Below, in pieces: positions 1 to 9,177 of a DNA stretch of 33,270 bases (position 1 is the first letter of the stretch; the number at the start of each line of letters is the position of its first letter). Both the position numbers and the translations under genes were made by a program. The notes under the pieces were generated by a model. That model did not search any database. It was not told the origin of the DNA and was given only the letters and a program-made list of their open reading frames with translations. The stretch covers positions 48,069-81,338 of the forward strand of contig CADECM010000004.1 in assembly GCA_902825845.1 (NCBI GenBank), given 5' to 3'. Source of the stretch: an uncultured beta proteobacterium. Lineage in GTDB: Bacteria; Pseudomonadota; Gammaproteobacteria; Burkholderiales; SG8-41.

Positions 1-1
1 T

Positions 2-1207
2 TCAAATGATCTTCTGCTGACGCAACTCGGCAATGCGCTCCGCCGACAGTCCGAGTTCGTCCCCCAGCACCTGCTCGGTGTGCTGACCCAGCGTGGGCGG
101 CACGCGGCGTATGGACGGCGGCGTGTCGCTGAAGCGAAACGGCATGCCCAACGTCTTGACGTCGCCCGCCGTCGGGTGCCGCATGGTCTCCACCATATTG
201 CGCGCGAGGGTGTGCGGCGCGCTCAGCGCCTGCGCCACGCTGTTGATGCGGCCGCAGGGAATACCGGCCTGCGTCAATTTATCGATCAATGACTCCGCAT
301 CTTCCGTCTTCAGCGCATCAATGATCAACCCGTCGATGGCCTCGCGATTCACCACCCGGTCCTGATTGCGCACAAAGCGTGTGTCGGCCGCCCATTCGGC
401 GTGGCCCAGCACGGCGGCAAACTTGACGAACTGGCTGTCGTTGCCGACCGCCACTGCGATCATGCCGTCTTTCACCGGATACGCAGTGTAGGGCACGATG
501 TTGGGATGGCCGTTGCCAAAGCGCCGCGCGTCGCGGCCCGATACCAGGTGATTCGATGCCACGTTCGCCAGCATGAACAGGCCGGATTCGTACAGCGACA
601 CCTCGACATGCTGGCCGCGCCCGGTGCGATGACGCGCGTTGAGCGCCGCGAGGATGGTGTTGCACGCCAGCAGGCCGGTGGTGATATCGACGATGGCGAC
701 ACCATACTTCATCGGATCGCCGTCCACCTCACCGCAAATACTCATCAGCCCCGACTCGGCCTGCAAAATAAAATCATAGCCAGGCAATCCGCCCTTGGGG
801 CCGTCGGTGCCGTAACCGGTGATCGAGCAACGAATCACGCGCGGCGCATTCTGTTCCAGCCATTCGTTGGTGAAACCCCATTTTTCCAGCGTGCCGGCCT
901 TGAAATTCTCGACCAGCACATCGCACTGTTTGATCAGGCGTGCGAGGATGTCCTGCCCTGCCTTGGCCGCCATATTCAGGGTGATCGACCGCTTGTTGCG
1001 GTTGATGCCCAGAAAATACGCCGACTCGCCGGCCGCAAACGGCGGCCCCCAGGCGCGCGTGTCGTCGCCCGCGCCGGGCGGCTCGACCTTGATCACCTCC
1101 GCGCCCATGTCGCCCAGCATCTGGGCACACAGCGGACCGGCGAGAATGCGCGTCAGGTCGAGGATTCTGGCGCCCGCAAGGGCGCCGTGGTTTTGCGGTT
1201 CTGACAT
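2..1207 (-). CDS. Family III CoA-transferase (CaiB/BaiF type)
   Basis: Cytoplasmic enzyme that moves CoA between carboxylic acids (formyl-CoA, succinyl-CoA or carnitine-CoA transferases belong here). The N-terminal block LDLTRILAGPLCAQMLGDMG followed by AEVIKVE is the family signature. The motif GYDFILQAESG about 145 residues in carries the Asp that in this family forms the acyl-enzyme anhydride. At 401 residues it has the normal family length and is complete; TGA lies at positions 2-4. I chose the ATG at 1205-1207 because it starts close to the conserved domain; GTG-ATG codons at 1253-1258 would add 16-17 residues, and neither site has a strong Shine-Dalgarno. It lies just downstream of the crotonase gene on the same strand, so the two probably form an operon acting on one acyl-CoA. 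The acid substrate cannot be read from the sequence. Confidence 0.9.
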   Translation of the reverse strand: MSEPQNHGALAGARILDLTRILAGPLCAQMLGDMGAEVIKVEPPGAGDDTRAWGPPFAAGESAYFLGINRNKRSITLNMAAKAGQDILARLIKQCDVLVENFKAGTLEKWGFTNEWLEQNAPRVIRCSITGYGTDGPKGGLPGYDFILQAESGLMSICGEVDGDPMKYGVAIVDITTGLLACNTILAALNARHRTGRGQHVEVSLYESGLFMLANVASNHLVSGRDARRFGNGHPNIVPYTAYPVKDGMIAVAVGNDSQFVKFAAVLGHAEWAADTRFVRNQDRVVNREAIDGLIIDALKTEDAESLIDKLTQAGIPCGRINSVAQALSAPHTLARNMVETMRHPTAGDVKTLGMPFRFSDTPPSIRRVPPTLGQHTEQVLGDELGLSAERIAELRQQKII

Positions 1208-1278
1208 TGCGATTTTCGTGGTGGAGCCGGGAAGGCGTGAATCCGGTACCGACATCACGCCTTTGTGCCGTCAAAACT

Positions 1279-2175
1279 TCACTTTTTCCTGCGCATCGAA
1301 GGCGGCGCATTCAAATCCCGCGCATTGCCGTCGAGGTAGCTTGCCAGCATCTTCTTGTCGCGCATGCGGAACTTCTGGAAATTCGGCTTGCGTTTTTGGA
1401 GGAAGGCGTTCATGCCTTCGGCGGCCTCTTCCGATCCCCAGACATGCGCGAGCAGCTCCATGCCCTGCTGCCATGAGGCGTACAACAGATCGGACTCGAA
1501 GTTGAGCGACTTCTTGGTCATGCGGATGGTGAGCGCGCTGTGGCCTTTCATGGTTTCGCACCACTTCAGGGTTTCGGCACGCAAATCCTTCTGCGGCACG
1601 CACTTGTTGATCAGGCCCACCTCCGCCGCTTCCTTCGCGCCGAAGCGGCGCGCGCAGAAAATCATTTCACGCGCGAGGCGCTCGCCGATGATGCGCGGAA
1701 TGTATTGCGTGGCGCCCACCGTCGGGCACGCGCCCACCTTGGCGCCGGTCTGGCCCAGCACGGCGTTTTCGGAAGCAATCGCCAGATCGCACCACAGCGC
1801 CAGTTCGTGGCCGCCGCCCATGCACCAGCCGTTGATCATGGCGATCACCGGAATCGGCAGATTGCGGATGGTCATCGCCAGCCCCAGCATGCGGTCGTTC
1901 CACATGTAGGCATTGTTGAAATTGAGCCGCTTCATGGCGTAAAAGTCGCCGCCGGCAGAAAATGACTGGTTGCCCGAACCGGTCACCACGGCGCACACAA
2001 TGGACGGATCCTCGCGCGTCGATTTCAGCGCATCGATCAGTTCGTCGAGGGTTTGCTCGCGAAAGCAGTTCAGCACGCGCGGACGGTTGATGGTGACCCA
2101 TGCCACCTGATCTTTCACTTCGTAAAGAATATCGCTGTACTTGCTTTTTGGGGTTCGTGCCTTGCGAGCGGCCAT
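1279..2175 (-). CDS. Crotonase-superfamily protein, BadI/MenB-like
   Basis: Enoyl-CoA hydratase/isomerase fold, 298 residues. Oxyanion-hole segments are visible at about residues 72-77 (FSAGGD) and 116-127 (GWCMGGGHELAL). From memory, several stretches resemble BadI, the 2-ketocyclohexanecarboxyl-CoA hydrolase that opens the alicyclic ring in benzoyl-CoA degradation: the start (YEV..VAWVTINRP), the segment GERLAREM...GAKEAAEVGL, and a C-terminal KRKPNFQKF. It then carries about 25 extra basic residues at the C-terminus. The start at 2175 is preceded by AGAGGAAAG, a good ribosome-binding site. The CoA-transferase gene follows after 71 nt (20 nt if its earlier start is used). A generic enoyl-CoA hydratase or a dihydroxynaphthoyl-CoA synthase-like enzyme are the alternatives; ring hydrolase is an inference. 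Confidence 0.85.
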   Translation of the reverse strand: MAARKARTPKSKYSDILYEVKDQVAWVTINRPRVLNCFREQTLDELIDALKSTREDPSIVCAVVTGSGNQSFSAGGDFYAMKRLNFNNAYMWNDRMLGLAMTIRNLPIPVIAMINGWCMGGGHELALWCDLAIASENAVLGQTGAKVGACPTVGATQYIPRIIGERLAREMIFCARRFGAKEAAEVGLINKCVPQKDLRAETLKWCETMKGHSALTIRMTKKSLNFESDLLYASWQQGMELLAHVWGSEEAAEGMNAFLQKRKPNFQKFRMRDKKMLASYLDGNARDLNAPPSMRRKK

Positions 2176-2308
2176 GACTTTCCTCTTTGGATGGCAATTG
2201 GACGGGTGCCGGATTTTATCAGAATACCCGCGCGCGACGGCCGCGTTGACATGCCATCGCCGCGGCGCGTAACCTCGCCACAAACAAAAACGTTACGAGG
2301 AAATCGCC

Positions 2309-3268
2309 ATGACACGCATCTGCATTACCCTGATGGCGGCACTGTTGCCGGCTGCCGGCTGGGGACAGGCCTACCCCGCGAAGCCCATTCGCATCATCGT
2401 GCCGTTCGCGCCGGGTGGACCCACCGATACGCATTCGCGCTGGGCGGGACAGCAGATCACAGCCGCGCTGGGCCAGCAGGTGATCGTCGAAAACCGCGGC
2501 GGCGCGGGCGGTACCATCGGCACTGAAGCCGCCGCAAAAGCGGTGCCCGACGGCTATACCCTGCTTGGGGGCAACCCGGGACCCCTGACAATCGCACCCA
2601 GCGCCCGCAAGCAACTCAACTACGCGCCACTGCGGGATTTCGCGCCAATCACGCTGATTGCGCGCAGCGCCAGTTGCATCTGCGTGCATCCCAGTCTGCC
2701 GGCGACCGCAGTGCCGGAATTTATCGCGTTCGCGAAGCAGCGGCCCGGCAAAATCAATTACGCCACGCCGGGCGCAGGCACGGTCGGCCATTTCTCGATC
2801 GAGAGCTTTTCGGCGCGCGCCGGCATCAAGATGACCATGGTGCCGTACAAGGGTGCGGCAGTCTATCTGGTGGATCTGATCGCGGGCAATATCGATTTTG
2901 CACAAGTGCAGGTGTTCCAGGCGGTGCCGCTGGTCAACGCCGGCAAGCTGCGCGCACTGGGCGTCACCGCCGCCGCGCGGTCGCCGCTGATGCCTGCCGT
3001 GAAAACCGCAGCCGAGCAGGGGCTGAAGGGCTGGTCCAGCTACAACTGGAACGGCATTCTCGCGCCGGCCGGCACCGCCAACGCCATCATCGAGCGCCTG
3101 CACGCCGTGTTGCACACGCCGCTGACCGATCCCGCCACCCGCAAGCAGCTGGAAAGCGTCGGTTACGAAGTGTCCGGCATCGGCCCCGCGGACTACGCCG
3201 CGTTTCTGAAAACGGAAACCGGGAACTGGGCCGCCGTGGGCAGGGCAGCCGGCATACAGAAACAGTGA
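2309..3268 (+). CDS. Bug/TctC-family periplasmic solute receptor
   Basis: Periplasmic binding protein of the tripartite tricarboxylate transporter family, 319 residues. A signal peptide covers about residues 1-20, and the mature start has the Bug hallmark YPAKPIRIIVPFAPGG with Asp40 right after it, the loop that grips carboxylate ligands in known Bug structures. The ENRGGAGG, PDGYTLL and MVPYKG motifs follow in the usual order. The start is supported by GAGGAAAT 5-10 nt upstream. The gene is divergent from the crotonase gene (133 nt between starts) and is followed by a hydrolase on the same strand. No TctA/TctB membrane genes lie in the window, as is common for orphan Bug receptors. The ligand is unknown; an organic or amino acid is likely from the family. 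Confidence 0.92.
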   Translation: MTRICITLMAALLPAAGWGQAYPAKPIRIIVPFAPGGPTDTHSRWAGQQITAALGQQVIVENRGGAGGTIGTEAAAKAVPDGYTLLGGNPGPLTIAPSARKQLNYAPLRDFAPITLIARSASCICVHPSLPATAVPEFIAFAKQRPGKINYATPGAGTVGHFSIESFSARAGIKMTMVPYKGAAVYLVDLIAGNIDFAQVQVFQAVPLVNAGKLRALGVTAAARSPLMPAVKTAAEQGLKGWSSYNWNGILAPAGTANAIIERLHAVLHTPLTDPATRKQLESVGYEVSGIGPADYAAFLKTETGNWAAVGRAAGIQKQ

Positions 3269-3377
3269 TGCCGTCTCCGCCCACATCAATCCAATCCTGG
3301 CGGGCAACAGCTGCAGTATGATCTGCCGCCGCGCCCCGCCTGCCGCACACAACCCTTAATTCCCCAAGGAGTCCGCC

Positions 3378-4559
3378 ATGGCTGAAACCAAAGACCCCCC
3401 CTACTTCATGTACTTTCCCGGCAACTATCGCTGGTCGGCCGCCTTCATCAACATGATGGGTTCGGCCGCATATGGCGGCGCCGATATCGGCGAGTTGCAC
3501 AAGATCGGCGTACTGCTCAAAGGCGCCGCACCGGACGACGACGCGGCCTGGTTCGACGCCTGCCTGAAAGTCGCGGACGGGGTGCGCGCGCATGCCGAAA
3601 GATTCGAGGGCGCCGGTCACCGCGTATCGGCCGCAGCCGCCTATCTTCGCGCCTGCAACTACTACCAGATGGCGGAGCGCTTTCGCACACCCAAGGACGC
3701 CAGGGCGCTGGCGGCATTCAAGACCGGCGTCGACTGCTTCCACAGGCACGCCGGGTTGACCGATCTGAAGATCGAAATCGTGGAAGTGCCCATGGGCAAG
3801 GACGGCAAGGAAAGTCTGCCCGGCTACTTCGTGCCCGCGCAAAACGCCAAAGGCAAACGCGCGCCCTGCGTGGTGTTTTTCGACGGGCTCGATGTCACCA
3901 AGGAAATCCAGTTCGTACGCGGCGTGCCCGATCTCATCAAGCGCGGCATTTCCTGCCTGATCATGGACGGCCCCGGCACCGGTGAAGCCATCCGCTTTCG
4001 CAACAACGTGCTGCGTCACGATTACGAGGTCGCAGGCAGCGCGTGCATGGATTGGCTGGAAAAACGCGATGACGTCGACGCGAAGAAAGTCGGCGTGGTG
4101 GCGATCAGTCTCGGCGGCTATTACGCGCCGCGCATCGCCTCGATGGAGCCGCGCTTCGCCGCCTGCATCGCCTGGGGCGCGATCTGGGACTATTACGGCA
4201 CCTGGAAGAAACGCATCGACGCCAACTTCAAGACCTCGCTGTCGGTGCCGGGCCACCACATCATGTGGATATTGGGGGTGGATTCGCTCGATGCCGCGCT
4301 GAAAAAGCTCGAACCCTACCGGCTGGACGGTGTCGTACAAAAGATGCGCTGCCCGTTCCTGATCTGCCACGGTGCCGAGGACGAGCAAATTTCACTTGCC
4401 GATGCGCAGGCGCTATACAATGCCTCCGGTTCCACGGACAAGACACTGCGCGTATTCACCGCCGAGGAAGGCGGCTCGCAGCACTGCCAGCGCGATTATC
4501 TGACGCTGGGCGTGGCGACGATGTGGGATTGGTTCGAGGACAAGCTGGTCAGGGCTTAA
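3378..4559 (+). CDS. Alpha/beta hydrolase, FrsA / pseudooxynicotine hydrolase type
   Basis: A 393-residue hydrolase with a helical N-terminal region of about 130 residues before the alpha/beta core. The nucleophile elbow is AISLGG with Ser244, the acid is probably Asp335 (HGAEDEQ) and the base His369 (GSQHC). The length, the helical cap and DGPGTGEA ahead of the elbow resemble the family of FrsA-like esterases and 2,6-dihydroxypseudooxynicotine hydrolase, which cleaves a carbon-carbon bond. No signal peptide is seen, so it is cytoplasmic. AAGGAG precedes the ATG with good spacing. It follows a Bug receptor by 109 nt on the same strand, which suggests, but does not prove, that the receptor brings in its substrate or a precursor. 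Confidence 0.82.
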   Translation: MAETKDPPYFMYFPGNYRWSAAFINMMGSAAYGGADIGELHKIGVLLKGAAPDDDAAWFDACLKVADGVRAHAERFEGAGHRVSAAAAYLRACNYYQMAERFRTPKDARALAAFKTGVDCFHRHAGLTDLKIEIVEVPMGKDGKESLPGYFVPAQNAKGKRAPCVVFFDGLDVTKEIQFVRGVPDLIKRGISCLIMDGPGTGEAIRFRNNVLRHDYEVAGSACMDWLEKRDDVDAKKVGVVAISLGGYYAPRIASMEPRFAACIAWGAIWDYYGTWKKRIDANFKTSLSVPGHHIMWILGVDSLDAALKKLEPYRLDGVVQKMRCPFLICHGAEDEQISLADAQALYNASGSTDKTLRVFTAEEGGSQHCQRDYLTLGVATMWDWFEDKLVRA

Positions 4560-4573
4560 GCGCGGTGACGGCA

Positions 4574-4600
4574 CGCTAAGCGCGCGGCCGGCGTTTAGCG
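4574..4600 (+). terminator. Hairpin between hydrolase and RND genes
   Basis: CGCTAAGCGC (4574-4583) pairs with GCGTTTAGCG (4591-4600) with one mismatch around a 7-nt loop. There is no T-run. The 3' arm runs into the Shine-Dalgarno (CGGAG, 4599-4603) of the next gene, so the structure could be a weak terminator or could limit translation of the efflux operon. Confidence 0.35.
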
Positions 4601-4608
4601 GAGTATTG

Positions 4609-5757
4609 ATGAGCGTACGTGTGCAGGTTTTGAGCGTGCTGCCGGCACTGTTGGCGGCCTTGACCATCGCCGCCTGCGGCAAAAGCGACGGCGTCAAGCC
4701 GGCCGCCGCGGACAAGAAGGGCAAGTCCGCGCCGGCCATACCAGTCGTTGTGACGACGGTGACGGAACAAACCGTGCCGCTGAAAGTGCAGGCGATCGGC
4801 AATGTCGAAGTGCAGGCCACGGTGTCGATCAAATCGCGCCTCGACGGCCAGATCGTCAGGGTCGGATTCAGCGACGGGCAGGATGTCGCCAAAGGGCAGT
4901 TGCTGTTCGAGATTGACGCGCGCCCGCTGCAGGCGCAGCTGCAGCAGGCACAAGCCACGCTGGCGCGCGACAAGGCGCAACTGGATCGCGCGCGGGCGCA
5001 GGAAGAACGCTACAAGGATCTGCTGCAAAAGGGCTTTGTATCGCAGGACGCCTATGCCCAATTCCGCACCAACGTCGATACCGCCGCCGCCACGGTGAAA
5101 GCCGGCGAATCGGCGGTGGAGAACGCGCGCCTGCAAACCGAGTACACGCAGATTCGCTCACCGCTCGCGGGGCGCGCCGGAAAAATCCTGATTCAGCAGG
5201 GCAATCTGGTGAAAGCCAATGACACGGTGTCGCTGGTGGTGATCAATCAGATCTCGCCGATCTATGTCAGCTTTGCGGTGCCGGAACAGCACCTGGGCGC
5301 CATTCGCAAATACATGACTCGCGGCAAACTGGCGGTGGAAGCAGTGCCCGCCGGCGCCGGCGACGCGGTTGCCGCAAGCGCCATCGGCACGCTGGCGTTC
5401 ATCGACAACACGGTTGATGCCTCCACCGGCACGGTGCGGCTGCGCGCCACCTTTCCCAACCGCGACAAAGCGCTGTGGCCGGGCCAGTTTGTCACGGCGT
5501 CGCTTACCCTGGACGAGGAAAAGAACGCGATCGTGGTGCCGTCGCAGGCGGTGCAGACCGGCCCCAAGGGCCAGTTCGTCTATGTGGTCAAGGCGGGGGC
5601 TGCCGACATGCGCGAGATCAAGGTGGAACGCGTGGACGGCGCGCAAACCGTGGTCGCCAAGGGGCTGAATGCCGGCGAACAAATTGTCATCAACGGCCAA
5701 TCGCGGCTGGTGCCGGGGATGAAAGTCAGCGTCAAGCAGGACACCAACAGATCATGA
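4609..5757 (+). CDS. RND efflux periplasmic adaptor lipoprotein (AcrA/MdtA family)
   Basis: Membrane fusion protein, 382 residues, that links an inner-membrane RND pump to an outer-membrane channel. The N-terminus is a lipoprotein signal with lipobox IAAC, lipid attachment at Cys23. The order of parts is typical: a biotinyl-lipoyl half-motif (SIKSRLDGQIVRVGFSDGQD), a coiled-coil hairpin rich in Gln, Ala and Glu (about residues 100-165), the second lipoyl half (QIRSPLAGRAGKI), then the beta-barrel and membrane-proximal domains (WPGQFVTASL, IVVPSQAVQTGPKGQFVYVV). The ATG at 4609 has CGGAG five nt upstream; a TTG directly before it is less likely. The stop codon overlaps the start of the pump gene. 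Confidence 0.93.
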   Translation: MSVRVQVLSVLPALLAALTIAACGKSDGVKPAAADKKGKSAPAIPVVVTTVTEQTVPLKVQAIGNVEVQATVSIKSRLDGQIVRVGFSDGQDVAKGQLLFEIDARPLQAQLQQAQATLARDKAQLDRARAQEERYKDLLQKGFVSQDAYAQFRTNVDTAAATVKAGESAVENARLQTEYTQIRSPLAGRAGKILIQQGNLVKANDTVSLVVINQISPIYVSFAVPEQHLGAIRKYMTRGKLAVEAVPAGAGDAVAASAIGTLAFIDNTVDASTGTVRLRATFPNRDKALWPGQFVTASLTLDEEKNAIVVPSQAVQTGPKGQFVYVVKAGAADMREIKVERVDGAQTVVAKGLNAGEQIVINGQSRLVPGMKVSVKQDTNRS

Positions 5758-8700
5758 ATGTGTCCGAACTGTTCATCAAACGCCCGGTGATGACCGGGCT
5801 GCTGATGATCGGCATTCTCGCCTTTGGCCTCGTCGCCTACCGGGCGCTGCCGGTGGCCGCCCTGCCCAACGTGGATTTCCCCACCATACAGGTTACCGGC
5901 ACGCTGCCCGGCGCCAGCCCCGAGACCATGGCATCGGCCGTGGCGCTGCCGCTGGAAAAGGAGTTTTCGCTGATCGCCGGCATCGACTCAATGACATCGA
6001 CCAGCACGCTGGGCGGCACCGCGATCACCATGCAGTTCTCGCTGGACCGCAATATCGATGCCGCGGCGCAGGATGTGCAATCGGCCATTTCACGCGCCGT
6101 CAAGCAATTGCCGCCGACGATGACGGTGCCGCCGTCGTTTCGCAAGGTCAATCCGGCGGACGCCGCGGTTTTTTATCTGGCCCTCACCTCCGACACCCTG
6201 CCGATGTGGACGGTGGACGAATACGCGCAAACGCTGATGGCGCAGCGCATTTCCACCATCGCCGGCGTCGCGCAGGTGCAGGTCTTCGGCACGCAGAAAT
6301 ACGCCGTGCATGTACAGGTCGATCCGCGCGCCCTCGCCTCGCGCGGCATCGGACTCGACGAAGTGCAGCAGGTGATCGACCAGCACAACGCCAATCTGCC
6401 CACCGGCACCCTCTATGGCACGCATCGCGCATACACCCTGCAGACCAGCGGCCAGCTTACCACCGCGGACGGCTACCGCGCGCTGATCGTCACCTACCGC
6501 AATGGGTCGCCGGTGCGGCTGGGCGAGATCGGCAAGGTCGTCGACAGCGTGCAGTCCGACAAGGTCGCCGCCTGGCACAACGGCAAGCGCGGCATCGTGC
6601 TGGCGATCCAGCGCCAGCCGGGCACCAACACCATTGAAGTGGTGGATTCGGTCCGCAAACTGCTGCCGACCTTCCGCGAACAGGTTCCGCCCAGCGTCAA
6701 CATCAACGTGCTCTACGACCGTTCGGAGTCCATCCGCGAATCGGTGGAGGAGGTGCAGTTCAGTCTGCTGCTCGCGCTGGCGCTGGTGGTGATGGTGATC
6801 TTCCTGTTTTTGCGCAATATTTCCGCCACGCTGATTCCGAGCCTGGCGCTGCCGATGTCGATCGTGGGCACGTTCGCCGTCATGCACTTGTTCGGCTTCA
6901 GCCTGAACAATCTGTCGCTGATGGCACTGACGCTGTGCGTGGGCTTCGTGGTGGACGACGCCATCGTGATGCTGGAGAACATTTCGCGCCATATGGAAAT
7001 GGGCAAGAGCGCAATGCGCGCCACGCTCGACGGCTCGAAGGAAATCGCCTTCACCATTCTGTCGATGACACTCTCGCTCGCCGCTGTCTTCATCCCGGTG
7101 CTGTTCATGAGCGGCATGCTGGGACGGCTGTTGCACGAATTTGCCATCACCATCATGGCGGCGGTGCTGGTGTCGGGGTTTGTCTCGCTGACACTGACCC
7201 CGATGCTGTGCGCGCGCTGGCTCAAACCCCACCATCAGGTGCGGCATGGCCGTTTGTACAATGCGCTTGAACGCATGTTCGACGCCTGGCGAAATCTCTA
7301 CGACGTCACCTTGCGCTGGGTGTTGCGCCACAGCCGTTTCACCATGTTGATATTCGCGGCCATTTTCGTGGTTACCGGCTGGATGTTCGCCACCATGCCC
7401 AAGGATTTCATGCCCAGCGAGGATTCCGGGCAATTGTTTGCCTTCACCGAGGCGGCACAGGACGTTTCATTTGATGAAATGGCGCGGCTGCAGCAGCAGG
7501 CCGCCGCGATCGTCAAGGCCGATCCGGCGGTGGAATCGGTCATGGCGTTCATCGGCGCCGGCGGCGCCGGCGCCACCTCGCTCAACCTTGGCCGCATGTT
7601 CATCGTGCTCAAGCCGCGCGGCACGCGGCCCTCCGCCGACGCGCTGCTGCAGCAATTGCGGCCCAAACTCGCCACCATCCCCGGTCTCAAGGTATTCCTG
7701 CAGAACATTCCCACGATACGCATCGGCGGCCAGTTTACGAAAACGCAATACCAGTTCACGCTGCAGGACGCGGATACGGACGAGCTGTTTCAGTGGGTGC
7801 CGGTGATTCAGGAGAAACTGTCCCAACTGCCGGGTTTTCAGGATGTCACCAGCGACCTGCAGATTGCCAACCCGCAAGTCACCGTCGATATCGACCGCAA
7901 CAAGGCCTCGGCCCTCGGCATCACCGCCACGCAGATCGAAAACACGCTCTACGATGCATTCGGACAGCGGCAGGTGTCGACCATCTACACCTCAAGCAAC
8001 CAGTACTGGGTGATCCTCGAACTCGATCCCAAATTCCAGCACGATCCGTCGGCGTTGTCGCTGATCCATGTGCGCTCCAGTAACGGAACGCTGGTGCCGT
8101 TGAACGCGGTCGCCCGGCTGTCGCGCAGCCTGGGACCGCTCAGCATCAGCCACCTCGGACAGCTGCCCGCCGTCACCATTTCATTCAATCTGGCCCCCGG
8201 CATTGCGCTGGGTGACGCCATCGATCAGGTCAACAAGGCCATGCTCGAATTGAAAGCGCCGTCGACGCTGATCGCGAGCTATCAGGGTGCGGCGCAGGTG
8301 TTTCAATCCTCGCTCGCCGGCATGGGCCTGCTGCTGATCATGGCGGTGTTCGTGATTTACCTCGTGCTCGGCATTCTGTACGAGAGTTACATCCACCCCA
8401 TCACCATTCTCTCGGGGCTGCCCACCGCCGGCATGGGCGCGCTTGCCACCTTGATGCTGTTCGGCATGCCGCTGAACATGTACGCCTACGTCGGCATCAT
8501 CATGCTGGTCGGCATTGTCAAGAAGAACGCGATCATGATGATCGACTTCGCAATCGAAGCGCAGCGCGCGGGCGGCAAGACGCCGATGGAGGCGATGTAT
8601 GAAGCCTGCATCGTGCGCTTTCGTCCCATCATGATGACCACCATGGCGGCACTGATGGGCACCCTGCCGATTGCGCTGGGCTGGGGCGCCGGCGCGGAAG

Positions 8701-8933
8701 CGCGGCGGCCGCTCGGGCTCGCGGTGGTCGGCGGCCTGCTGCTGTCGCAACTGCTCACGCTCTACATCACGCCGGTGATTTATGTCTATCTTGAGCGGGC
8801 GCAATCCTGGCTTGCCGCGCGGCGCACCCGGCGCGACACAGGCGCCGCGCCTGACGCCCCGATAGCCGCCGCGAACACCGCACCGCAGGCGCCGGCGCCG
8901 ACTGCGCTCTCCTCTTCGCTGTTGCAGAAATAG
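5754..8933 (+). CDS. RND multidrug efflux pump, MdtC-like (HAE-1 family)
   Basis: Inner-membrane proton-driven exporter, 1059 residues, the normal size for HAE-1 pumps. It starts with FIKRPVMTGLLMIGILAFG, and PGASPETMASAVALPLE is very close to MdtC-type pumps. The proton-relay pair Asp401-Asp402 lies in TM4 (GFVVDDAIVMLENI) and the partner Lys924 in TM10 (GIVKKNAIMMID). Two large periplasmic porter domains lie between TM1-2 and TM7-8. The C-terminal tail of about 40 residues is rich in Ala and Pro. The ATG overlaps the adaptor stop (ATGA), showing translational coupling. No outer-membrane TolC-like gene follows, so the pump must use a channel encoded elsewhere. MdtBC pumps work as heteromers, but only one pump gene is here. 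Confidence 0.95.
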   Translation: MNVSELFIKRPVMTGLLMIGILAFGLVAYRALPVAALPNVDFPTIQVTGTLPGASPETMASAVALPLEKEFSLIAGIDSMTSTSTLGGTAITMQFSLDRNIDAAAQDVQSAISRAVKQLPPTMTVPPSFRKVNPADAAVFYLALTSDTLPMWTVDEYAQTLMAQRISTIAGVAQVQVFGTQKYAVHVQVDPRALASRGIGLDEVQQVIDQHNANLPTGTLYGTHRAYTLQTSGQLTTADGYRALIVTYRNGSPVRLGEIGKVVDSVQSDKVAAWHNGKRGIVLAIQRQPGTNTIEVVDSVRKLLPTFREQVPPSVNINVLYDRSESIRESVEEVQFSLLLALALVVMVIFLFLRNISATLIPSLALPMSIVGTFAVMHLFGFSLNNLSLMALTLCVGFVVDDAIVMLENISRHMEMGKSAMRATLDGSKEIAFTILSMTLSLAAVFIPVLFMSGMLGRLLHEFAITIMAAVLVSGFVSLTLTPMLCARWLKPHHQVRHGRLYNALERMFDAWRNLYDVTLRWVLRHSRFTMLIFAAIFVVTGWMFATMPKDFMPSEDSGQLFAFTEAAQDVSFDEMARLQQQAAAIVKADPAVESVMAFIGAGGAGATSLNLGRMFIVLKPRGTRPSADALLQQLRPKLATIPGLKVFLQNIPTIRIGGQFTKTQYQFTLQDADTDELFQWVPVIQEKLSQLPGFQDVTSDLQIANPQVTVDIDRNKASALGITATQIENTLYDAFGQRQVSTIYTSSNQYWVILELDPKFQHDPSALSLIHVRSSNGTLVPLNAVARLSRSLGPLSISHLGQLPAVTISFNLAPGIALGDAIDQVNKAMLELKAPSTLIASYQGAAQVFQSSLAGMGLLLIMAVFVIYLVLGILYESYIHPITILSGLPTAGMGALATLMLFGMPLNMYAYVGIIMLVGIVKKNAIMMIDFAIEAQRAGGKTPMEAMYEACIVRFRPIMMTTMAALMGTLPIALGWGAGAEARRPLGLAVVGGLLLSQLLTLYITPVIYVYLERAQSWLAARRTRRDTGAAPDAPIAAANTAPQAPAPTALSSSLLQK

Positions 8934-8956
8934 CGGCCCTGCCGCCGCCCCCCCCC

Positions 8957-9028
8957 GTCCGCGATTGCGCCCATCGCGCGGACAACCATGAGAGCTGACT
9001 CCAGTGCGCGTAGCCGCCGCAGCTACGC
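8957..9028. terminator. Two hairpins between convergent genes
   Basis: The 244-nt gap between the RND stop (8933) and the end of the leftward PEP-CTERM gene (9178) holds a run of nine C, a 7-bp stem GTCCGCG/CGCGGAC (8957-8963 with 8977-8983) and a perfect 7-bp stem GCGTAGC/GCTACGC (9008-9014 with 9022-9028) with a 7-nt loop. Neither is followed by a T-run on either strand, so a terminator role is only suggested by position. I see no gene in this gap. Confidence 0.35.
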
Positions 9029-9177
9029 CTGCAACGCCATCACCGAATGCCAGCAAAAGGCGCCCCCTCATGGAACGGCAGATGCTGATAACGCGTCATC
9101 GAATTCGACAAATTCCTGCAGGCGCTGGATGGAATCTCCTCTGCACCGATGATCAAACCGCGCAAGTTTCCGGGGGA

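Noticed and set aside
3087..4388. A 433-residue open frame opposite the hydrolase at 3378.
   Set aside because: No family features, starts and ends inside two well-supported plus-strand genes, no ribosome-binding site.
6090..7433. A 447-residue open frame opposite the RND pump gene.
   Set aside because: Same shadow composition (His, Arg, Gln runs); the plus strand holds the intact pump with all key residues.
8934..9177. An outer-membrane channel gene or its remnant after the RND pump.
   Set aside because: The gap is only 244 nt and none of its frames resembles a TolC/OprM-type protein.
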